Below are positions 37,767 to 46,803 of a stretch of 64,000 nt of DNA, piece by piece (the stretch's first letter is position 1; each line of letters begins with the position of its first letter). The DNA is taken from the NCBI RefSeq assembly GCF_019039105.1, contig NZ_JAHPIV010000013.1, forward strand, positions 103,193 through 167,192, written 5' to 3'. The notes beneath the pieces are model-generated. The model had not been told where the DNA came from. It saw nothing but the letters and a program-made list of their open reading frames with translations, and ran no database searches. The position numbers were made by a program, and so were the translations under genes. This DNA is from Desertibacillus haloalkaliphilus. GTDB lineage: Bacteria > Bacillota > Bacilli > Bacillales > KJ1-10-99.

Positions 37767-38171
37767 TTACTCTCCAGCAAGACTTTTTATGATTGAACAT
37801 TCATCGACCGAAAACCCTTTACCTGGGCATTCTATAGAAAGCAATTCTAGGGCATCCTTCATCCTTTGAAGATCCTTAATTTTTTTCTCAATCTGTTCGA
37901 TTTTATTATCTGTGATTTCTTTTACTTCCTTCGCATCGTGACAACTTCTATGATCTGAAATTGTCAATAATTCTTTAATTTCTTCTAAAGTAAATCCCAA
38001 TTCTTGTGACCTCTTAATAAATGAGATTCGTTTTACAGTTTCTGTTGGAAATAATCTATACCCTGACTCTGTACGAGGCGGTTCAGCAACCAGCCCTCTT
38101 TTTAAATAATATCGAATTGTTTCCGTATTTATATTTGACTCTTTCGCTAATTGAGACCTCGTTAGGTTCAT
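37767..38171 (-). CDS. MerR-family metal-responsive regulator
   Basis: A 134-residue MerR protein: N-terminal wing-helix DNA-binding domain (ETIRYYLKRGLVAEPPRTESGYRLF), dimerisation helix and a C-terminal metal loop. It has three cysteines, C77, C115 and C125. CueR uses two (CxxxxxxxC), while mercury MerR uses three including one near position 80; here the loop spacing (nine residues) matches neither exactly. It sits directly upstream of copA and probably controls it. The ATG follows GGGGGGAAGG. Confidence 0.88.
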   Translation of the reverse strand: MNLTRSQLAKESNINTETIRYYLKRGLVAEPPRTESGYRLFPTETVKRISFIKRSQELGFTLEEIKELLTISDHRSCHDAKEVKEITDNKIEQIEKKIKDLQRMKDALELLSIECPGKGFSVDECSIIKSLAGE

Positions 38172-38195
38172 TATTCCTTCCCCCCTTTAAATATA

Positions 38196-38226
38196 TAATA
38201 AACTCAGTACCTTACTACAAAGTCAA
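38196..38226 (-). promoter_or_regulatory. MerR-type promoter with long spacer
   Basis: Minus strand TTGACT (38221-38226) and TTATTA (38196-38201) are separated by 19 bases, the overlong spacer typical of MerR-activated promoters, with inner half-sites AGTA/TACT between. It reads into the merR-copA genes. Confidence 0.5.
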
Positions 38227-38394
38227 TACCTTTCATGAATTTTTATATTAAAATCTGACTATCCATGACCGTCCCTTAATACGGCTAATAAAAAAGGTTT
38301 ACAAACGTGTGTAAGACTGTTCGCGCCTATGCACTTATTTAGCCCTAGCTCTTGTTATGCGACCTTCTCGATCGTATTATAGGCAATACATTCC

Positions 38395-38652
38395 CTATCC
38401 ATTTTCGGTCATTACCTTCTTCATTCGTTTAAACTCTTCTTCATTTATCTCCCCTTTTGCAAACCTCTCTTCTAAAATGATCAAATGATTAGGGGTTTCA
38501 GAATTTTGTTTTTCCTTTGAAATTTTCACTAGATAAATGATAAAATAAACAAAACCAACGAAGACTGCAATATGAAATAACATCATAATCAGCATTGACG
38601 TGGCTCCTAGGCCACCCATCATCCAGTTCATATGCTCTCCAAAGTTCATCAC
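38395..38652 (-). CDS. SHOCT-domain small membrane protein
   Basis: An 85-residue protein with a Met-rich N terminus, one membrane helix (about 20-42) and a C-terminal SHOCT motif (ILEERFAKGEINEEEFKRMKKVM). SHOCT domains are short oligomerisation modules found on small membrane proteins; the copper context suggests a role in metal or envelope stress. It starts with GTG or the following ATG after AAGGAGG. Confidence 0.85.
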   Translation of the reverse strand: MMNFGEHMNWMMGGLGATSMLIMMLFHIAVFVGFVYFIIYLVKISKEKQNSETPNHLIILEERFAKGEINEEEFKRMKKVMTENG

Positions 38653-38741
38653 GATTTACCTCCTTATAATCAGGACTTACCATTTTTACACCTTGTCTAT
38701 TGACTCTTCCAACGAGTTATTATTACAAAATATAACAAAAA

Positions 38742-38761
38742 AGTATAAAGAAAGTATGAAG
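38742..38761 (-). promoter_or_regulatory. tandem-half-site operator of the SHOCT gene
   Basis: Identical to the 20-mer at 34908-34927 (AGTATAAAGAAAGTATGAAG in plus-strand view). It lies about 90 bases upstream of the SHOCT gene start, with a TAATAA-like -10 in between. The shared site suggests both genes are controlled by the response regulator at 40432-41133. Confidence 0.7.
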
Positions 38762-38942
38762 TTGAATAGGATCCATATTTCAGACATTTATTATGTGGGA
38801 TTTCACAAGCTAAATAATTACCACCTGTATCGTCTTCGTAGCTTTCAACTTTCACCACAAAAATTGCGATCATACTTGGACGAACATAAGCCTTTTGTTT
38901 ATAAAGATCTAGTTTTTTTCACTTATTAATCATTAGGATATT

Positions 38943-40340
38943 TTATCTTTTCAGTAGATAGATAAAAAATGTTGTTCCTTTGCCTTCAACACTTTCTACT
39001 TTGACATCACCCTGATGTAATTCTATCACTTGTTTTACAATAGCAAGTCCTAAACCACTGCCACCACTTTTACTAGACCGAGACTTATCAACCCTATAGA
39101 AACGATCCCAAATATGAGGTAAGTCATCTCTAGGTATTCCTCTTCCTGTATCACTAATTTCAATAATAGTGTGGTGATCATTTTCACTTAATTTCAGTGT
39201 AACTTTCCCCCCTTTGACTGTATATCTTATACTATTCTCAATGAGGTTGATAACTGCTTGACCCATACGATGCTGATCAACCGTTAATTCCATATCATCA
39301 TTTGCAATAATTTCGTATGTTAAAGAATTTTGATCAAACATCAGCTGTCTACTTTCTAAAATCGAGTACAACCATGGTACAGCTTTAATCGTTTCTAACT
39401 CTAAGCTAACACGACCTTCTTCTAACTTTGTTAACTGGAATAAATCCCTTACTAAATGTTCCATTCTCGTTGCTTCTTGATAAATAACAGCTAAATTTCG
39501 ATCCAAATCCTTTCTATCAATATCATCAGTATCTCTCATAATTGCTGAATATCCCTTAATATAAGTAATTGGTGTCCGGAGGTCATGTGAAATATGTGAG
39601 ATAAATTGCTGTCTCGAATCACGGTATTCTTTTAATTGTTTAGCCATCAATGAAATATCACTAGCTAGCTGTCCAACCTCATCTTCACCCGTAATGCTAG
39701 GTGTATTATCAAAATCACCTTTAGCAATCTGATTTGCCGCTCTTCCCATTTCAGTAAGCGGTTTTGAAATTTTTCTAGTTAAATAGATCGTCATTAGAAA
39801 CCCTATAGTAAATGTTAAAATACCCATGATGATTAATACCACTGCTAACTTTACCTTCGTTTGCTCAAACTGACCTGTATCTTGATCGATAAATAAATAT
39901 CCTTTGATTTCATCATTTACAATAATAGGCTGCAATGCCCAAATGTGCGGGATATGAAAATCGATCCCTGTATTAAAATAATCGATAATAGGATAATCGT
40001 TATATGTTTGTAGTTGTTCATTTACCCAATCATAATAGGTTACCATCCATTCATCCTGAACATGGTTAGACTTAACTACGGTAGAGAGGTCTACATCAAA
40101 AAGGACCAAATGAACATCGTCCTTTTCTTCCATCGTTAACACATGCTGAATCGTTTCTAATTCAAAATGTTCTTGAATAACTCTCGTATGAGCAATGATC
40201 CGATGCGACACATCTTCTGTTAAATTGTTTTTATAAAAAGTTTTTGAAATCGTATAGGACATAAAGATCATCATACTAATTACAATAATCAACAAACAAA
40301 CAATGATCATTGTAATCTTTGTTGATAACCGTTTCTTCAT
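38943..40340 (-). CDS. sensor histidine kinase of the copper-block two-component system
   Basis: A 465-residue membrane kinase. Membrane helices lie at about 8-30 and 163-187 around an extracellular sensing region of about 130 residues with His/Asp/Tyr residues. HAMP follows (188-240), then HisKA with the phospho-His in ISHISHDLRTPITYIKG, and HATPase with the N box NLIENSIRYT and the GSGLGLAIVKQ motif. It is 91 bases downstream of the response regulator gene, an unusually large gap for a pair, but on the same strand. Confidence 0.92.
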   Translation of the reverse strand: MKKRLSTKITMIIVCLLIIVISMMIFMSYTISKTFYKNNLTEDVSHRIIAHTRVIQEHFELETIQHVLTMEEKDDVHLVLFDVDLSTVVKSNHVQDEWMVTYYDWVNEQLQTYNDYPIIDYFNTGIDFHIPHIWALQPIIVNDEIKGYLFIDQDTGQFEQTKVKLAVVLIIMGILTFTIGFLMTIYLTRKISKPLTEMGRAANQIAKGDFDNTPSITGEDEVGQLASDISLMAKQLKEYRDSRQQFISHISHDLRTPITYIKGYSAIMRDTDDIDRKDLDRNLAVIYQEATRMEHLVRDLFQLTKLEEGRVSLELETIKAVPWLYSILESRQLMFDQNSLTYEIIANDDMELTVDQHRMGQAVINLIENSIRYTVKGGKVTLKLSENDHHTIIEISDTGRGIPRDDLPHIWDRFYRVDKSRSSKSGGSGLGLAIVKQVIELHQGDVKVESVEGKGTTFFIYLLKR

Positions 40341-40431
40341 AGCTACTACTCCTTGGTTACTAATTTAAAGATTCATGCGCTGCAGCTTCGGGCACCTCTT
40401 ATAATACCAAGCGGGCTCTTTTTTGTTCACT

Positions 40432-41133
40432 TCATTTATAGGCACAGCCCTCCTCAATCATTTGATAACCAATACCCCAAACTGTTTCAATGATCCTTTT
40501 TTCAAAGTTAACTTGCTTTAATTTTTCCCGTATATTTTTTATATGTGCATCAACTGTTCTTGTATCCCCCCCGTAATGATCATCCCATTCCAATTCTAAT
40601 AAATGCTCACGACTGTATACTCGTCCTGTATTAGTTGCTAACCGACTTAGTAAGTTGAATTCTTTTTTCGTAAAAGGAATGGTCATTCCTCGATATGCAA
40701 CTTTCATTTTTTCTAAGTCAAATTGAAGGTCATGTACTCTGAACTGTTCCTTTTTTGTATCACGATTTACTCTCCTCAATACGGATTCGATTCTAGCTAC
40801 AAGCTCACGAGGTTCAAAAGGTTTTGTGATATAGTCATCAGCACCAGTTTGCAAGCCCTCAACCACTTTTTCCGACTCACCTAAAGCAGTCAATAATATG
40901 ACTGGTAACTCCTCATCGATAGCTTCACGAATTTTTTTTAGTACTTCAAACCCATCAACAGTGGGCATCATAATATCTAATATTATTAAATCATAAGTAC
41001 GGTCCATCACTTTTTGTAGAGCTTCATAGCCAGAAACTGCCTCTTCAATCACATAACCTTGGGGCTTTAAACAGATCGATAATAAGTTCCTCATTTCTAA
41101 TTCATCATCAACAATTAATATTCTCTTCTGCAT
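40432..41133 (-). CDS. OmpR-family response regulator
   Basis: A 233-residue regulator with receiver (phospho-acceptor D53 in LIILDIMMPTVDG, K in YITKPFEP) and a winged-helix DNA-binding domain (FTKKEFNLLSRLATNTGRVYSREHLLELEW, then RTVDAHIKNIREKL). The ATG at 41133 follows GGAGG by eight bases; the frame open to 41148 is not used. Such regulators bind tandem half-sites, and two identical ones exist in front of the oxidase and SHOCT genes. Confidence 0.93.
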   Translation of the reverse strand: MQKRILIVDDELEMRNLLSICLKPQGYVIEEAVSGYEALQKVMDRTYDLIILDIMMPTVDGFEVLKKIREAIDEELPVILLTALGESEKVVEGLQTGADDYITKPFEPRELVARIESVLRRVNRDTKKEQFRVHDLQFDLEKMKVAYRGMTIPFTKKEFNLLSRLATNTGRVYSREHLLELEWDDHYGGDTRTVDAHIKNIREKLKQVNFEKRIIETVWGIGYQMIEEGCAYK

Positions 41134-41552
41134 TGTACGTTCCTCCATCAGAAAAAGTTAATTAGTCCTAGATATTATTTTAAACTACTTTGATTCGTTC
41201 GATCATATCACCTTATGTCGAATAACATAAAAAATTATAAATATCTTTGTCTTTGCAACTATAAAGCCTTCTCCAATATTTTAGAGAAAAAGTGTGTAGA
41301 AACAATGAAATTCTATCCTTTTATCTTTAAATAGATACCTTATGACATGCTCGTAGGTATGAACCACGGTAGATAGCTTTATTTTTATCATTAGCTTAAC
41401 AACTTCTACTTTTTCCAATTTCCTCTCTCAGCATCTCATCATTAAAGCTATAGCTAGTATCAATTGGTTGCCATCTACTTATTTTTAGATAAACTAGATA
41501 ATATACTTTAAACTAATGATCAAATTAATCTGTAAAAAAACAAGGAGGAAAC
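41134..41552. other. divergent intergenic region without recognised gene
   Basis: About 420 AT-rich bases upstream of the response-regulator gene and the frameshifted small gene. I see a promoter-rich composition but no clear hairpin or motif; the copper-block 20-mer does not occur here. Confidence 0.5.
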
Positions 41553-41740
41553 ATGACTTTTTTAATTATTTTAGTCGCCATTTTTGCATAGTAGCTCTCG
41601 TCCTTACATTATCGGTCACAAAAGATACAGACTCCGAGTATAGAAGTAGTCAGAGTATCAATAATCAATTATTCATGTATACGATTCTCATTCCTATAAT
41701 CGTTGTTCTTTCAGTATTAGGTTGGATTTTTGTATTTTAA
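41553..41740 (+). pseudogene. frameshifted small membrane protein gene
   Basis: A strong AAGGAGG site five bases before the ATG at 41553 leads to MTFLIILVAIFA and then TAG (41589-41591). In a neighbouring frame the coding sequence continues as IVALVLTLSVTKDTDSE and ends with a second membrane helix, TILIPIIVVLSVLGWIFVF, stopping at 41740. Joining the frames gives a typical two-helix protein of about 62 residues. The break at TTTTTGCATAG may be a real mutation or a read error. No canonical slippery heptamer in the correct frame was seen. Function unknown. Confidence 0.6.
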
Positions 41741-41818
41741 TCCACTATGATTTGAATAGATAGAAAGAGTGGCCCAAAATCATAGATTTTAGTTTCGTTT
41801 CTGGAAGGGGGTTTGACC

Positions 41819-43060
41819 ATGAATACTCATCATAGAAAACATAAATGGCAGGGAAATTCTTTGGTTTCATTAAAAGATTTACATCGTAAAAATATCGCGG
41901 CAGGAATTGTTGCAGGGATATTTGTCATTACAGGACCTACCGCACTCATTTTGGAAGCGGCATCCAATTGGAATTTTAGCGTGACAGAGACAGTTTTATG
42001 GGTATTTGCAGTGTATACATTTGGAGGTTTATTTGGGATTCTTCTTCCTTTATATTACCGTATCCCTATTACTGGTGGGCATACTCTTACGGGTGTTGCT
42101 TTTTTATCGACAGCAGCACCTCTTTTTACGTACCATGAATTAATAGGTGCATACATCATTTCCGGAATCCTTATGTTATTGATCGGAGTCAGCGGCTTTT
42201 TCTCAAAACTCATACGTTTAATACCGAGAGAAGTTCTTTCTGCCATGTTAGCAGGGATGATTACTACGTATATGATTGACTTTATCATTTCGATTAACCA
42301 ATTAGCATTAATAGGGCTAGTCTCCCTGCTTGCTTTTTTTATTTTTAGCAAATGGAAAATAAACATTCCGCCTGTTATTGCTGCAATTACCGTTGGGTTT
42401 ATTGTATTACTCCTAACATATCCAATCGATGGTGCTGGCTCGTCTTTAGGACTAGTTATCCCACAACCGCACTTGCCGGAGTTTAATGCATTAAGCTTGC
42501 TCTCGATCTCCATTCCGCTCGTTTTACTCATTTTAAGTAATGATACAGCGGTCGCTCTAGGTGCCTTAAACCAAAATAAATATAAGGTACCAGTAAATTC
42601 CATTCTCACATCAAGTGGCTTTTTTTCAATTGTAACGAGTTTCTTTGGAGGTCAATCAGCTAATATTGCTGGGATGGCAACCGCAATCTGTTCCGACCAT
42701 GAAGCCGGACCTAAAGAAAAACGTTACATGGGGGCCGTTGTTGCAGGTATCCTTCTTTTATTATTCGGCTTATTTTCGTGGAAACTAGTTCCACTTATCC
42801 TATCATTACCAACAGCGTTTATTTCTATTATTGTAGGATTTTCACTCCTTGGTGTATTTGGAAATAGTCTGCACCAGAGTTTTTCTACACAATCGTTAAA
42901 ATTAAGTACAACATTTGCCTTCATTATTGCGTTATCCAATATAACAATCGCTAGTATAAGTGCACCGGTATGGGCCTTGTTAATCGGCACGCTTATTGCT
43001 CGGTATATTGAGAATGAGAAGACGTATCAAACAGAGAAAAAGGACAAAAAGACGGCATAA
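41819..43060 (+). CDS. BenE-type benzoate/H+ symporter family transporter
   Basis: A 413-residue integral membrane protein with about twelve helices. The family features seen are ITGGHTLTGVAFLS, the repeated TxxIxNxTAVALGALN segment LILSNDTAVALG, and the central FGGQSANIAGMATAICSDHEAGP motif, which is close to the BenE signature. It likely imports aromatic carboxylates or related acids with protons; the substrate is not proven. The ATG at 41819 follows GAAGGGGG. It has its own terminator. Confidence 0.8.
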   Translation: MNTHHRKHKWQGNSLVSLKDLHRKNIAAGIVAGIFVITGPTALILEAASNWNFSVTETVLWVFAVYTFGGLFGILLPLYYRIPITGGHTLTGVAFLSTAAPLFTYHELIGAYIISGILMLLIGVSGFFSKLIRLIPREVLSAMLAGMITTYMIDFIISINQLALIGLVSLLAFFIFSKWKINIPPVIAAITVGFIVLLLTYPIDGAGSSLGLVIPQPHLPEFNALSLLSISIPLVLLILSNDTAVALGALNQNKYKVPVNSILTSSGFFSIVTSFFGGQSANIAGMATAICSDHEAGPKEKRYMGAVVAGILLLLFGLFSWKLVPLILSLPTAFISIIVGFSLLGVFGNSLHQSFSTQSLKLSTTFAFIIALSNITIASISAPVWALLIGTLIARYIENEKTYQTEKKDKKTA

Positions 43061-43075
43061 TCCCAACGATCAATA

Positions 43076-43108
43076 GGCATCTCAAAAGTCACTCGACTTA
43101 GAGATGCC
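43076..43108 (+). terminator. terminator of the BenE-type gene
   Basis: GGCATCTC pairs with GAGATGCC across a 17-base loop, followed by ATGTTTTGATTTTT. Confidence 0.7.
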
Positions 43109-43195
43109 ATGTTTTGATTTTTCGATCATTTCATAAAACGGAAAAGCTTAAAACGCAGAAGGGAGAAGTTATCGTCACTGATGCCCCATCCCTTC

Positions 43196-43999
43196 TCAAA
43201 CTTGTTTTGTCCAAATATTCATATCTTCAAAGCCTGTACCAATCACACAATTTTTAACGAGCGTCCCTTGATACGTATACCCTAACCGTTTGATCGTCAG
43301 ATTCATTCCCGGTGATATCGCTCTCGTCAATGAGTAAAAATGATAGATATTTCGCCGTTTTAACTGAGTTTCTAATTCACGAATAACATGAATGAGCAGG
43401 TTTTTGCCACGATAGTCTGGGTCTGCGGCACAATCAGTGATTTCTGCACTATGAAACTGATTAATAGCGGCTGAGGCGACACAAACAATCTTCTCATCAT
43501 GTTTTGCCACAACAAAAAAATAGTTGTCATTCATGGACTTTTTAATATATTCGATATCAAAAATGTTCGTTGGGTACTTATCAAAGACTTTTTGATACAA
43601 TGAAGCTAATGAAGCTAACTCGTGGTCATCTCCACGAAATACCTCTATCGAAATCCCTTGCTCTAATGGTTCAAGAATCTTCTTCTTGTCGCGTGCGGCA
43701 ATCTCTCTTATTTTTTCCTGGTCATTCGCATGATTCGAAGTTTTACGCTCTTTATTATAAAACTTTGAAAACACATAACCCTGTTGCCCATTAAATAGAC
43801 CGTCGATTTTGCCCTCAAGCTGATAACCGTTGCGTCGCAAGGTAGGCTCATTTACTTTAATCGAATAAATAATCGTCTTTCCAGTTTGATGTTCTTGTTG
43901 CAAGGAGTCAATTTGACATAAAATTCGTTGCGGTGAATCAGTCACATAAGCAACAATTCGGTCGTTATATACATCCACCTCTGCATAACTCGTATTCAC
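43196..43999 (-). CDS. ablB: beta-lysine N6-acetyltransferase
   Basis: A 267-residue protein: an N-terminal unique domain (about 1-110) and a C-terminal GNAT domain (IEVFRGDDHELASLASLYQKVF... AEITDCAADPDYRGKNLLIHVIREL). The ending RLGYTYQGTLVKNCVIGTGF followed by EDMNIWTKQV is, from memory, diagnostic of AblB/YodP. It acetylates beta-lysine to the osmolyte N-epsilon-acetyl-beta-lysine. The GTG start follows GGGAGGG. Its partner kamA is 10.5 kb away on the other strand. I saw no sigma-54 promoter in front of ablB. Confidence 0.88.
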   Translation of the reverse strand: MNTSYAEVDVYNDRIVAYVTDSPQRILCQIDSLQQEHQTGKTIIYSIKVNEPTLRRNGYQLEGKIDGLFNGQQGYVFSKFYNKERKTSNHANDQEKIREIAARDKKKILEPLEQGISIEVFRGDDHELASLASLYQKVFDKYPTNIFDIEYIKKSMNDNYFFVVAKHDEKIVCVASAAINQFHSAEITDCAADPDYRGKNLLIHVIRELETQLKRRNIYHFYSLTRAISPGMNLTIKRLGYTYQGTLVKNCVIGTGFEDMNIWTKQV

Positions 44000-44256
44000 T
44001 TACATCCCTCCCTTAACTGATCGTACTTATTGCTGTTACTATATAATATTCAAGCTCCTTACAATCCATTCCTCATCTCATTTTCGGGATGCTTCCCAAG
44101 CTGTTGTCATTGTAAGCAGTAATAATAAAAATATATAACTATTGGCCTAACCCTTCCTAAGAAATCACGAACATCTATGAACTCTTCTTCCTTCCAATGA
44201 ACAACAGCGGCTACATGATAAGGAAAGAATATGACAGCTAAAAGGAAGTGATTTAC

Positions 44257-45102
44257 TTGTTTTTCCATGTCAAAGAGTTACAACATCCAGCTAAGCCGGA
44301 ATGTCCAGATCCTATCTATGCAAAAAAACTACAAGAGATTCTAGGCGGGCAATTCGGTGAGATTTCTGTTGCCCTTCAATATCTTTTTCAAGGGTGGAAT
44401 ACGCGCGGCGACGGAAAATACCGTGATTTACTCATGGATGTTGGTACTGAAGAACTCGCTCACGTAGAAATGTTAGCCACCATGATTGCTCGTCTATTGG
44501 ATGGTGCTCCAGTCCATGAACAAGAAAAAGCTGCCGAAGATCCTGTCATTGCCACAATTCTTGGTGGCATGAATCCACAGCATGCGATTGTCTCTGGTTT
44601 AGATGCCTCACCAAAGGATAGTGTTGGAAACTCGTGGACCGCTGATTATATCATCGCTAGCGGAAATTTGCTAGCTGATTTTCGCGCGAATTTAAATGCA
44701 GAATCACAAGGTCGACTGCAAGCTGTACGGTTATACGAACAAACCACCGACCGTGGTGTGAAAGATATGCTTTCTTTTCTTATCGCTAGAGATACGATGC
44801 ATCAGAATCAATGGAAAGCAGCGATTGCCGAACTTGAAGCAAAAGAAGGAGTTGTTGTTCCTACCTCATTCCCACGCCAACTGGAAAAACAGCAAGTTTC
44901 CTACTCCCATATGAATTTTTCACGTGGCGAAGAAAGCAAATACGGAAAGTGGGCAAGTGGTCCAAGTATGGATGGGTTAGGTGTATTTAATTATGTCCCG
45001 CAACCACCAGCTTATGGTGACCGCCCTTTTCTTAAGCCAGCACCACCCTATATGCATAACACACTACCACAACACTTACACCCACACCCGAAACCTTTTT
45101 AA
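44257..45102 (+). CDS. manganese (non-haem) catalase
   Basis: A 281-residue dimanganese catalase. The four-helix motifs are visible: GQFGEISVALQYLFQG, TEELAHVEMLATMIA (Glu, His ligands), ESQGRLQAVRLYEQTTD and ARDTMHQNQWKAAI. The N terminus FFHVKELQHPAKPECPDPIY and the Pro/His-rich tail are as in Bacillus YdbD-type proteins, which are stress or spore associated. The start is set at TTG 44257 since AGGAAGTGA precedes it and the family begins there; GTG 44248 is less likely. It degrades hydrogen peroxide. Confidence 0.9.
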   Translation: MFFHVKELQHPAKPECPDPIYAKKLQEILGGQFGEISVALQYLFQGWNTRGDGKYRDLLMDVGTEELAHVEMLATMIARLLDGAPVHEQEKAAEDPVIATILGGMNPQHAIVSGLDASPKDSVGNSWTADYIIASGNLLADFRANLNAESQGRLQAVRLYEQTTDRGVKDMLSFLIARDTMHQNQWKAAIAELEAKEGVVVPTSFPRQLEKQQVSYSHMNFSRGEESKYGKWASGPSMDGLGVFNYVPQPPAYGDRPFLKPAPPYMHNTLPQHLHPHPKPF

Positions 45103-45112
45103 AGCAAGAAAC

Positions 45113-45159
45113 GAGGCTGGGACAAAAGGTTGTTTTACTTTTGTCCTGACCCCGTTTTT
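45113..45159 (+). terminator. terminator, GGCTGGGACAAAA-type element
   Basis: GGACAAAAG (45120-45128) pairs with CTTTTGTCC (45138-45146), followed by TGACCCCGTTTTTT. The left flank GAGGCTGGGACAAAAGGTT is repeated at 63904-63922. Confidence 0.75.
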
Positions 45160-45179
45160 TGTAGATATAAACAAATCAA

Positions 45180-46745
45180 TCAATTCACGCTCCTTCCCTG
45201 TTGGTCCCAATAGGGTTTACGAAGCGCTTTTTTATCGATCTTTCCATAGGGGGTAAGTGGAAATTCTTTAGTCAGTTCAAACCGCTTTGGGCGTTTATAC
45301 GAAGAGAGGTGCTGTTTACAAAAGGAGGTAAGCTCATCGGTTTTCAACGCTTCTCCGTTCGGAATTACAAACGCCAAAACCATCTCCCCCCAATTTTCAT
45401 CCGGAACACCAATCACAGCCGTTTGCGCAACGTCAGGGTGTTTTTGAATCACATCTTCTACTTCTGTTGTGTAGATATTCATCCCACCACTGATGATCAT
45501 ATCTTTTTTTCGATCTAACAAATAGACAAACCCATCCCCATCGATTTTCCCAACATCACCAGTGAATAACCAGCCATCACGTATCGTCTCGGATGTCTTC
45601 TCTGGTAAATTGAAGTACTCATTCATCACATAAGGGGATCGACAAATAATTTCTCCCTCTTCCCCAGTAGCTACTGGCTCAGCATTCTCATTAACCACTT
45701 GCACATCAGTCATCGTAACCGGACGTCCACAGCTACGAAGACGATGGATATAACCTGGCTCTAGGGTATGATCTTCTTTTTCGAGTTTCGTAATAAAATT
45801 AGGACATTCACTTTGGCCAAAAAATTGCAAAAAAACCGGACCAAATTGGTCTAATCCCTCTTTTAAACGCGCAGCCGTAATCGGTGCTGCACCATAAATA
45901 ATCGTACGTAATGATGATACATTAAAGTTTGCTTCCTTTAATTCATCTAAAACTCGGTAAATCATCGTTGGAACCATAAATGTAAAGGTAATGTTCTCTG
46001 TTTCGATTTGCTCTAACACTCGTTTTGGGTTAAAAGCTTTTTCGAGAACAATTGTCGCCCCGCGAAGTAAGCCGGTTAGAGCAAACGAGCCGGCACTATG
46101 AGGCAGTGGCGTGGTTAGTAGAACTCGCTCCCCATATGTCATACCTGTTTCGATCAAATGCGAGCAAAGGTTGAGATAACCATTTCTTTGTGTATGCACA
46201 ACACCCTTGGGATTACCAGTTGTACCGCCTGTGTACCCTAATATATACAAGTCTTCCGGTATAGCTCTTGGGGATGGATTTTCATCACTTTCTCCGTCCG
46301 TAAACCTAGACCAAGGGGTAAAACCTTGCGGAAGATGTTCATCGTCCGTGATTGCAATGATCTCCTTAAGCGCAGGTAGTTCAGCTTTCATCTTAGCCAC
46401 TCGACGGTAAAATTCCGGTGCGACAATCACTACTTTTGCACCTGAATCCTGTAACATATACTTCATTTCACGTTCACCTAACATATCATTAAGGGGAACC
46501 TTCCCTGCACCAGCTTTCATAATCGCTAGATCGGAAATTAGAAACTCTGGACAGTTCTTCATGACTAAAGCCACTCGATCACCGGGTCCAACACCGCTTC
46601 TCTGAAGCGCATGACTTAAGCGGTTAGCTGCTTGATTTACATGCTGATACGTATACTCCCTTCCTTCATATTTAATTGCTACGCGCGACTGATACTTAGC
46701 AAATGCGGGCTCAAACAACGCTTGCATTGTTTCTTGATACACCAT
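45180..46745 (-). CDS. AMP-binding acyl-CoA synthetase
   Basis: A 521-residue adenylating enzyme. Motifs: P-loop LGYTGGTTGNPKGVVH, adenylate site QFFGQSECP, the WLFTGDVGKIDGDGFVYLLDRKKDMIISGGMNIY block, and a C-terminal Lys in TPYGKIDKKAL. It activates a carboxylic acid to the CoA thioester; the acid is unknown. It is last in a four-gene minus-strand operon with the ectoine-type genes (gap of 58 bases to the peptidase-like gene), so it may handle a product of that pathway. The ATG follows AAAGGGGAGAGG. Confidence 0.9.
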   Translation of the reverse strand: MVYQETMQALFEPAFAKYQSRVAIKYEGREYTYQHVNQAANRLSHALQRSGVGPGDRVALVMKNCPEFLISDLAIMKAGAGKVPLNDMLGEREMKYMLQDSGAKVVIVAPEFYRRVAKMKAELPALKEIIAITDDEHLPQGFTPWSRFTDGESDENPSPRAIPEDLYILGYTGGTTGNPKGVVHTQRNGYLNLCSHLIETGMTYGERVLLTTPLPHSAGSFALTGLLRGATIVLEKAFNPKRVLEQIETENITFTFMVPTMIYRVLDELKEANFNVSSLRTIIYGAAPITAARLKEGLDQFGPVFLQFFGQSECPNFITKLEKEDHTLEPGYIHRLRSCGRPVTMTDVQVVNENAEPVATGEEGEIICRSPYVMNEYFNLPEKTSETIRDGWLFTGDVGKIDGDGFVYLLDRKKDMIISGGMNIYTTEVEDVIQKHPDVAQTAVIGVPDENWGEMVLAFVIPNGEALKTDELTSFCKQHLSSYKRPKRFELTKEFPLTPYGKIDKKALRKPYWDQQGRSVN

Positions 46746-46803
46746 AAGCCTCTCCCCTTTAACTATGAATCACCCTATAATCATTTCGTAATAAACAAAA
46801 AGA

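Noticed and set aside
38756..38929. Plus-strand ORF of 57 codons (MKLNRIHISDIYYVGFHKLN...) downstream of the SHOCT promoter
   Set aside because: No convincing ribosome binding site, its ATG lies inside the 20-mer operator, and the orientation is opposite to all surrounding genes.
41553..41591. Programmed -1 frameshifting at TTTTTGCATAG
   Set aside because: The heptamer does not fit X-XXY-YYZ in the zero frame, and no downstream pseudoknot was evident, so a plain mutation is more likely; kept only as a pseudogene.
42055..42609. Long antisense ORF (184 codons) within the BenE-type gene
   Set aside because: A shadow of the transporter gene on the opposite strand; no start signal and unnatural composition.
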